Source: Bacillaceae bacterium UBA7792 (GTDB lineage: Bacteria > Bacillota > Bacilli > Bacillales > Cytobacillaceae). Taken from it: DNA of 11,616 nucleotides. A program made the translations under genes and the position numbers. Where the stretch lies: the NCBI GenBank assembly GCA_002480735.1, contig DLCS01000238.1:35208-46823 (forward strand), written 5' to 3'. Position 1 is the first letter of the stretch; each line of letters opens with the position of its first letter. Under the pieces are notes generated by a model. It was not told the DNA's origin. It searched no databases and saw only the letters and a list, made by a program, of their open reading frames with translations. Below, piece by piece: positions 7,243-11,616 of this stretch.

Positions 7243-7814
7243 AGGTTGAATAATTCCTTGGTATTTATCTTAAATTCATTAAAGAGGTTTGAGACAACAA
7301 ATCCTCCTAGATTAACCAGAGTGAATTGAATCTCTGCATCATTATCCAAGAAATAAACCATTATATGATTTTCCATAGGGTCTACTATCCAGTATTCCTT
7401 AACACCGGAATTCATGTATAAATTCAGCTTTGTAATCATATCGTACGATTTGTTTGAAGGACTCAATATTTCAATAATAAAATCAGGAGCCCCAATGTAT
7501 TCATTTTCGGTGAAGTTATCTTGGTTGCAAACTACAAATAGATCGGGGACAACGGTCTTTTTTTCATCTTTACTTTCATTATTAAAGACGACGTCAGTGG
7601 GTGCTGCAAAAACTTTACATTTACTCCCCTTCAACAAATTGTATAACTCGCCATGCAAGTAAGATGATATCTCTTGATGTTTGATGCTAGGAGATGGAGA
7701 CATATATATAACTCCATCAATAAACTCTAACCTTTTATCTGTTTTTTTTCGTGCAGATTCAAATTCTTCATAGGTGCTATACCTTTCATTTAATAAACTC
7801 AAAGCAATCACCAC
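7236..7814 (-). CDS. Uma2 family (DUF820) PD-(D/E)XK nuclease-like protein
   Basis: The 192-residue protein fits the Uma2/DUF820 family, a PD-(D/E)XK endonuclease-like fold that is common in cyanobacteria and scattered in Bacilli, with unknown cellular role. Visible are the early STYEEFESA helix, RLEFIDGVIYMSPSPSIKHQ (about 28-47, with Glu30), VVPDLFVV with Asp91, GAPDFIIEILSPSN with Glu115, Lys129 in the DMITKLNLYMNSGV helix, and EYWIVDP (140-146). Asp91, Glu115 and Lys129 are the likely catalytic set and all are present, so the nuclease core looks intact. No signal peptide or membrane segment is seen. The start is unsure: GTG at 7814, GTG at 7811, or TTG at 7802. The GGTGGTGAT Shine-Dalgarno-like run and the -10 box favour TTG at 7802 (188 residues). 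It is AT-rich and monocistronic, convergent with rpsI, and probably accessory. Confidence 0.8.
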   Translation of the reverse strand: MVIALSLLNERYSTYEEFESARKKTDKRLEFIDGVIYMSPSPSIKHQEISSYLHGELYNLLKGSKCKVFAAPTDVVFNNESKDEKKTVVPDLFVVCNQDNFTENEYIGAPDFIIEILSPSNKSYDMITKLNLYMNSGVKEYWIVDPMENHIMVYFLDNDAEIQFTLVNLGGFVVSNLFNEFKINTKELFNLS

Positions 7815-7823
7815 CCTAGGTCA

Positions 7824-7829
7824 ATTATA
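7824..7829 (-). promoter_or_regulatory. -10 box candidate for the Uma2-family gene
   Basis: A perfect TATAAT is read on the minus strand, but the hexamer 17 bases upstream (TTCTTT) is a poor -35. Transcription would begin near 7817, almost on top of the GTG at 7814. If this promoter is used, the later TTG start at 7802 would have a proper, if short, leader. Confidence 0.35.
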
Positions 7830-7971
7830 CTCGAATTAATAACCAGAAAGAAATAATAATACAAGACATCCGCGCATTTGAATCGTAGTGGTATATTATT
7901 AAGGTTATGATAAAGGTACAGTTCAAATTTCATCACATGACCATACTCTCATTGATCGTGTAGATGGTATT

Positions 7972-8259
7972 GTGGAGATAGCTGAGGAAGTCGTTTCGTT
8001 ATTAAATGAAGCGAAGTATGGCGATATACATACGATGTTTGATGAAACAATGAAGACCGAATTAACCGAGGAGCAGATGGGTCTGCTGACTCCAGTCATC
8101 GAGCAATCTGGGGACTTTGATAAGATTGATAAATCATCCGTTGAAGAAAAAGATGGTCATCATATCGTGACTCTCGTTTCCAAATACAGCAAAGAAAATC
8201 GTATTTATACAATCACCTTTAATGATAAAGAGGAAATAGCAGGGTTATTTGTTAAATAG
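7972..8259 (+). CDS. DUF3887-like domain protein, probably a 5'-truncated remnant
   Basis: From the GTG at 7972 there are 95 residues that resemble the DUF3887 domain: a helix VVSLLNEAKYGDIHTMFDETMKTEL, a linker with PVIEQSGDFDKI, then strands EEKDGHHIVTLVSKY and RIYTITFNDKEEIAGLFVK. The closing pattern of F-x-D-K-E-E-I-A-G-L is typical. The domain normally follows a signal peptide or lipobox, or precedes a hydrolase domain; neither is present. No ribosome binding site precedes the GTG. The same frame stays open back to 7903 and reads protein-like (GYDKGTVQISSHDHT) but has no ATG, and TAA stands at 7900-7902. The simplest view is a gene that lost its 5' end. Function is unknown. Confidence 0.45.
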   Translation: MEIAEEVVSLLNEAKYGDIHTMFDETMKTELTEEQMGLLTPVIEQSGDFDKIDKSSVEEKDGHHIVTLVSKYSKENRIYTITFNDKEEIAGLFVK

Positions 8260-8319
8260 GGCAAAGACTTAGCTCATAAATCAAAAGAACGCTGGCTTTC
8301 TTTTTGAAAAAATCTATTT

Positions 8320-8349
8320 AGCTGGAGGATACCGCCCAGCTCTTTTATT
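8320..8349 (+). terminator. Weak terminator after the DUF3887-like fragment
   Basis: AGCTGG (8320-8325) pairs with CCAGCT (8336-8341) around a ten-base loop and is followed by CTTTTATT. It lies 60 bases after the stop. The stem is only 6 bp and the T tract is broken. Confidence 0.45.
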
Positions 8350-8364
8350 GGGAATTTGCTTAAC

Positions 8365-8391
8365 AAAAAAGATGTAGTTTTACTCTACATC
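8365..8391 (-). terminator. Terminator of the QueA-like / two-component cluster
   Basis: On the minus strand GATGTAG pairs with CTACATC (plus-strand arms 8371-8377 and 8385-8391, seven-base loop), followed by six Us (complement of 8365-8370). It starts five bases after the response regulator stop, as expected for the end of the minus-strand cluster. Confidence 0.8.
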
Positions 8392-8395
8392 CATT

Positions 8396-9034
8396 TCAGT
8401 CAATGATTTGATTTTTCACCGCAAAAAGGGCGGCTTGGGTACGGTCAGCAAGCTCGAGCTTTGATAAAAGGTTTGAGACATGGGTTTTGACCGTTTTTTC
8501 GGTGATGAATAGAGATGCGGCAATTTCTTTATTGCTCTTTCCTTTGGCAATTTCCTTTAGGACGTCTAGCTCCCTTTTTGTTAAATCATCCAGTAAGTTT
8601 CTTTCCTGTTTCCCTCTAGATAGATTGGCTAGCAGATGGGAGGTGGCTTTAGGATGAAGCTGATTTTCTCCTCCCATGATCTTCTTGATGGAGGCAACGA
8701 GTTCATCGGGCTGGATGTCCTTTAATTGAAAGCCAGAGGCTCCCGCTTCAAGGGCAGGGATGACATGATCCTGGTCGGAGAAGCTGGTGAGCATCATGAT
8801 ATGGATGTTTGGATTCTCTTTTTTGATGATTTTTGTTGCCTCGACTCCGTTCATTTCTGGCATTACCAAGTCCATGAGAATGACATCGGGTTTTAAGGAT
8901 TTCGCTAACTCCACGGCTTCCTTGCCATTTGCGCCTTCTCCGATAATATCAATTCCTTTTTGGGTGCGCAGGAAAAAAGCCAACCCTCTTCTAACGACAT
9001 GGTGGTCATCAACAATTAATACACGTATGGTCAC
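8396..9034 (-). CDS. yhcZ: NarL/LuxR-family response regulator, YhcZ/AirR-like
   Basis: This is the DNA-binding partner of the adjacent histidine kinase. The 212-residue protein has a receiver domain (about 1-120) with acidic pair Asp9-Asp10, phospho-acceptor Asp55 in VILMDLVMP, Thr83 and Lys105, and a C-terminal LuxR-type helix-turn-helix (about 148-205) with LTKRELDVLKEIAKGKSNKEIA and TVKTHVSNLLSKL. The SFSDQDHVIPALEAGASGFQLKDIQPDEL stretch resembles B. subtilis YhcZ and the wider AirR/LiaR group. The start is GTG at 9034, with AGGAGG at 9048-9043 (minus) 8 bases upstream, overlapping the kinase stop. The 12-base gap makes it co-transcribed. All phosphorylation residues are intact, so it should be functional; its target genes cannot be read from this window. 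Confidence 0.9.
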   Translation of the reverse strand: MTIRVLIVDDHHVVRRGLAFFLRTQKGIDIIGEGANGKEAVELAKSLKPDVILMDLVMPEMNGVEATKIIKKENPNIHIMMLTSFSDQDHVIPALEAGASGFQLKDIQPDELVASIKKIMGGENQLHPKATSHLLANLSRGKQERNLLDDLTKRELDVLKEIAKGKSNKEIAASLFITEKTVKTHVSNLLSKLELADRTQAALFAVKNQIID

Positions 9035-9046
9035 GTCAGTTTCCTC

Positions 9047-10165
9047 CTATAAGGGAATTCTAATTTGAATTTCTGTCCCGCTTCCTGGTTGGCTGCTTAA
9101 TCGGAAGATTCCTTTCAGTGCTTCAGTACGAGATTTCATATTTTTTAATCCTAATGAGGGGATGGGGAGGTTTTCTTCATAAAGAAAGCCACAGCCTGTA
9201 TCTTTAATCGTCAGTGTAACCTCATCTGGAGAGGTGTGGAAGATGAGCTTAGCTTTCGTCGTCTGGGCGTGTTTCTTACAATTGGCTAATGCCTCTTGTC
9301 CAATTCGCCATAATGCTTCCTCCACTTTGCCTGGAATGTTCGTCGCCCCGATTACTTGTGTTTCAATTTGTAAACCGAGTATTTCTGCATAGCTTCTTAA
9401 CGCACTGACCAAGCCGTTCTCAAGTCCCTGTGGCCTTAGCTGCCATATTAATGCTCTCATTTCTCCGAGGGCCTCTTGGGCCATATCCTGAATATAGCTG
9501 AAGGTCTGTTTCATATCTTCCGGTTCTGACATTTCAACTCCGGCCCTTGCTGTCAGACTTAAGGAGAACAGGAGCTGATTCACAGAATCATGGAGATCTC
9601 GAGCAAGGCGGTTTCGCTCTGCAATCAGAGCCGTTTCCTGTTCGCGTTGGGTTAATTTCAGTCGTTTTAATGCCGTTCCAATTTGATAGGCAATTGCTTC
9701 AAGAAGGGCGAGTTCATTTTTTCGAAAATGGGTTTTATTCGGGGAGCCTACATTGAGGACCCCGAATCGTTCTTGCCCAGCACGGAGCGGGACGGTGGCG
9801 TGATGGGTTAAGCCACCGGTTTCCCCAGCTCCTTCCTCGATTACGTCCTCGATCCGTTTGCACTCAATGATATTTGTGGCCTTTTTCAATGTTTGATTAT
9901 TATATTTATTGACGCACCAGCAATCGCCGTGGCACATTCTTTCTTTATTGTTTTGCGCTAGGGCAGGTGGAAGTGCCTCATCTGCAGCAAGATGGTGGCT
10001 GCCATTTTCATCGATCAAAAATATCCAGCCTGTTTGTAGACCTGTTACATGGAGAAGTTTTTTCAAAACAGAGCTTAGTGTAGGAATTGTGTCTGTTCCT
10101 TCATTAAGTAACTCCGCAATTTCCTTTAATATTGCCACGTCCTCATATTTTGCTTCCTCTGACAT
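9047..10165 (-). CDS. yhcY: GAF-domain sensor histidine kinase, YhcY/AirS-like
   Basis: This soluble kinase should sense a cytoplasmic signal and phosphorylate the adjacent regulator. There is no membrane segment. Numbering from an upstream in-frame ATG at 10189: a GAF domain spans about 30-175, then a HisKA_3 dimerisation segment with RNRLARDLHDSVNQ (phospho-acceptor His200), and an ATPase domain with N-box QEALANCKKHA (299-309) and G-box DTGCGF (330-335). The GAF domain carries C86-x3-C90-x-C92 and Cys110, four cysteines matching the reported [2Fe-2S] GAF sensor AirS of S. aureus, so oxygen or redox sensing is likely. I place the start at 10165 (372 residues) because GGGGGTG stands 6 bases before it, nothing precedes 10189, and a TATAAT lies only about 9 bases before 10189. 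Orthology to B. subtilis YhcY is inferred from layout and sequence pattern. Confidence 0.88.
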   Translation of the reverse strand: MSEEAKYEDVAILKEIAELLNEGTDTIPTLSSVLKKLLHVTGLQTGWIFLIDENGSHHLAADEALPPALAQNNKERMCHGDCWCVNKYNNQTLKKATNIIECKRIEDVIEEGAGETGGLTHHATVPLRAGQERFGVLNVGSPNKTHFRKNELALLEAIAYQIGTALKRLKLTQREQETALIAERNRLARDLHDSVNQLLFSLSLTARAGVEMSEPEDMKQTFSYIQDMAQEALGEMRALIWQLRPQGLENGLVSALRSYAEILGLQIETQVIGATNIPGKVEEALWRIGQEALANCKKHAQTTKAKLIFHTSPDEVTLTIKDTGCGFLYEENLPIPSLGLKNMKSRTEALKGIFRLSSQPGSGTEIQIRIPL

Positions 10166-10197
10166 ATTAGGCACCCCCGCTGTTTCCATCTATTGTC

Positions 10198-10203
10198 ATT
10201 ATA
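10198..10203 (-). promoter_or_regulatory. -10 box candidate for the histidine kinase
   Basis: TATAAT on the minus strand lies immediately after the VOC gene stop (10206-10208). No good -35 is seen 16-18 bases upstream. It could give the two-component pair a transcript independent of the two genes before it. Its predicted start near 10191 fits the kinase start at 10165 rather than 10189. Confidence 0.35.
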
Positions 10204-10205
10204 TC

Positions 10206-10553
10206 TTATATCGCCCTTTTCCGATCAGTTTGGAGAAATTCAATGATATGGTTATTCGGCCCCTTATAAAATACAGTCTTCCATCCATTTTGAAGGGTGT
10301 AGGGCCCTTCTAAGATTTCCACGGAGGAAAATTGTTTCATCATTTCATTAAGGTTACTTACTTCGAAGCATAGATGAGTTGATTCCTGTTGGCCTTCGAT
10401 TAATTCAATTCGAAAACCATGTAAGCACAAGAATGCGATTTCCTCTCCTATAAAGGAAAATCGGTTTTCGATTTCAAACCCCATTTCATTTTTATAAAAA
10501 GAAATAGAATCCTCTAGGTTTTGCACCTCCAAGCCAATATGATGGATTTGCAT
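10206..10553 (-). CDS. VOC family (glyoxalase-fold) protein
   Basis: The 115-residue protein is a single-chain vicinal-oxygen-chelate protein made of two beta-alpha-beta-beta-beta modules. The first module begins QIHHIGLEVQNLEDSISFYKNEMGF; the second begins STHLCFEVSNLNEMMKQF and ends HIIEFLQ. Likely metal ligands are His5 (or His4), Glu50, His60 and Glu105, the usual H-E-H-E set, so a metal-dependent lyase, isomerase or dioxygenase-like activity is possible; the substrate is unknown. A GTG at 10568 would overlap the upstream gene's stop, but GAGGGGG (10566-10560, minus) stands 6 bases before the ATG at 10553, which homologue-like N-termini also favour. It follows the QueA-like gene by 11 bases and precedes the kinase by 40, so it is part of one cluster. 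Acting as a dimer is typical of this size. Confidence 0.85.
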   Translation of the reverse strand: MQIHHIGLEVQNLEDSISFYKNEMGFEIENRFSFIGEEIAFLCLHGFRIELIEGQQESTHLCFEVSNLNEMMKQFSSVEILEGPYTLQNGWKTVFYKGPNNHIIEFLQTDRKRAI

Positions 10554-10564
10554 GGAATTCCCCC

Positions 10565-11590
10565 TCACAAAATTAGATTCATATCCCCGAATTCATGCCA
10601 TAAATAACCCTTATCAATCGCTTGATGGTAGGCATGAAGTAAATGCTGTTCTGGTATAAAAGCAGTTAGCATATCGAGGTGGCTGGCCTTTGGTTCATGA
10701 AAGCCAGTAAGGATTCCGTCCACCACTTTTAAAGGGGTTTCCTCATTAATATAAAGATTGGTAAATCCAGATAGGTTGCCCGTTCTAGCCGCTGTCTCAA
10801 GAGCACGCACAACGGTTGTTCCAACGGCAATGACCCTTCCACCATCCGTTTTTGTTCTAACAATTTTCTCCATGGTAACAGCAGATAATTGATATTCCTC
10901 TTCGTTTTCTTCAGGCTTAAGCTCCCAATGTTCGTCGAAGTAGCTTAAACCTGTATGCAGTTGAATAAAATCAAGCCCAATATTCTTTTGCTTTAGCTTA
11001 AATAGCAGCTCCCAGCTAAAAGCTCTGCCTGCAGAAGGCATTTCAACTGAGCCGGGGTGGCTGGCAAAAACGGTTTGATAGTCATCCAATCCCCAAGGTT
11101 TTTCTATATATTCGTAGCGGATGGGCTCACCGATAGAGTAAATGATATTGTATAAATCGGTTCCCCTCTTATTAAACTGAATGGTTTTTAAAGGGGAATT
11201 CTCTTTTTCAGCAATGACGGTTGAGATTAATTCATCTGAAAAAAGAAGTTTGTCTCCCACTTTGATTGGATTGGCCATAATAAAGGCATCCCAAGTGTCC
11301 TCGTTTCTCCTTTTTGCCAACCGCACCTCCACATCCTGTGAAAGCTCGTTCCAGTCTCGTTTCCACTTCCCACGCAAAAGGGCAGGAATCGTACGACTAT
11401 TATTTAAGATAATCAGATCCCCAGGCTGCAGATAATGAGAGAGATGGAAAAATCGGTCGTGGTTTACTTCACCCGTACACCGATTCAGTACCATCATTCT
11501 TACATGGTCTCGTCGTAGCCCCCTTTTTTCAGGGGGAAGGGTAGCATTTAATTCATTTGGTAGAAAGAAGTCCAAAGCTTTTGCTGGCAT
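10565..11590 (-). CDS. QueA-like S-adenosylmethionine:tRNA ribosyltransferase-isomerase paralogue
   Basis: True QueA transfers and isomerises the ribosyl part of S-adenosylmethionine onto preQ1 in tRNA to make epoxyqueuosine. This 341-residue protein has the family length and frame: RRDHVRMMVLNR (about 27-38), HYLQPGDLIILNNSRTIPALLRG (53-75), YQTVFASHPGSVEMPSAG (172-189), GGRVIAVGTTVVRALETAA (251-269), VVDGILTGFHEPK (290-302) and the tail EFGDMNLIL. However, the near-invariant AGLHF reads AGRAF, LHVGLGTFxPV reads LHTGLSYFDEH, and the following H-x-M-x-x-E block is missing. It is therefore a divergent paralogue, and I give no symbol. Numbering is from the ATG at 11593; the ATG at 11590 has better spacing (7 bases) to AGGAGG (11603-11598, minus). 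It leads the minus-strand cluster; its promoter may lie beyond the window edge. Confidence 0.88.
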   Translation of the reverse strand: MPAKALDFFLPNELNATLPPEKRGLRRDHVRMMVLNRCTGEVNHDRFFHLSHYLQPGDLIILNNSRTIPALLRGKWKRDWNELSQDVEVRLAKRRNEDTWDAFIMANPIKVGDKLLFSDELISTVIAEKENSPLKTIQFNKRGTDLYNIIYSIGEPIRYEYIEKPWGLDDYQTVFASHPGSVEMPSAGRAFSWELLFKLKQKNIGLDFIQLHTGLSYFDEHWELKPEENEEEYQLSAVTMEKIVRTKTDGGRVIAVGTTVVRALETAARTGNLSGFTNLYINEETPLKVVDGILTGFHEPKASHLDMLTAFIPEQHLLHAYHQAIDKGYLWHEFGDMNLIL

Positions 11591-11616
11591 CATGATTCCT
11601 CCTCGTATAGTAAGTT

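Noticed and set aside
7907..7963. Short frame from ATG at 7907 (MIKVQFKFHHMTILSLIV) as the missing signal peptide of the DUF3887 gene
   Set aside because: It is in another frame, stops after 18 codons and has no lipobox or cleavage site. The DUF3887 frame itself reads protein-like across the same bases.

Overview
The window looks like chromosome from a low-GC Gram-positive of the family Bacillaceae (Bacillus or a close relative). The ribosomal proteins, RNA polymerase alpha subunit, ECF ATPases and TruA read almost like their Bacillus subtilis counterparts. Ribosome binding sites are strong (AAGGAGG type) and the terminators are classic hairpins followed by T runs. The genus cannot be fixed from this stretch alone.

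Region 1 (1-2432, + strand) is the distal end of the large ribosomal protein cluster: the last codons of rpmJ, then rpsM, rpsK, rpoA and rplQ, closed by a hairpin terminator. A 177-base spacer before rpoA holds nested inverted repeats and two TATAAT boxes.

Region 2 (2433-2831) is a 400-base gap without a clear gene but rich in secondary structure. It holds a possible short structured RNA ending in an 11-bp hairpin, a nested inverted repeat that overlaps a third terminator-like hairpin, and an extended -10 promoter candidate just before ecfA1.

Region 3 (2832-6072, + strand) is a tightly packed operon: ecfA1, ecfA2, ecfT (the energy-coupling module shared by group II ECF vitamin and micronutrient transporters) and truA (tRNA pseudouridine synthase). 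No substrate-binding S component is present, as expected for the shared module.

Region 4 (6073-7151, + strand) is the rplM-rpsI operon with its own strong promoter, an L13-type leader hairpin and a 14-bp terminator.

Region 5 (7152-8395) is a short, AT-rich, accessory-looking segment. It carries a minus-strand Uma2/DUF820 family protein and a plus-strand DUF3887-like fragment without a convincing start, each with its own terminator.

Region 6 (8396-11593, minus strand) is a four-gene cluster read toward the left: a divergent QueA paralogue, a small VOC/glyoxalase-fold protein, a GAF-domain histidine kinase and its NarL/LuxR-type response regulator (YhcYZ / AirSR-like). The kinase carries a four-cysteine cluster in its GAF domain, like the iron-sulfur oxygen/redox sensor AirS of Staphylococcus aureus. 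The QueA-like protein has lost several residues that are nearly invariant in true QueA. This cluster is the most interesting part of the window, followed by the structured gap before the ECF operon.
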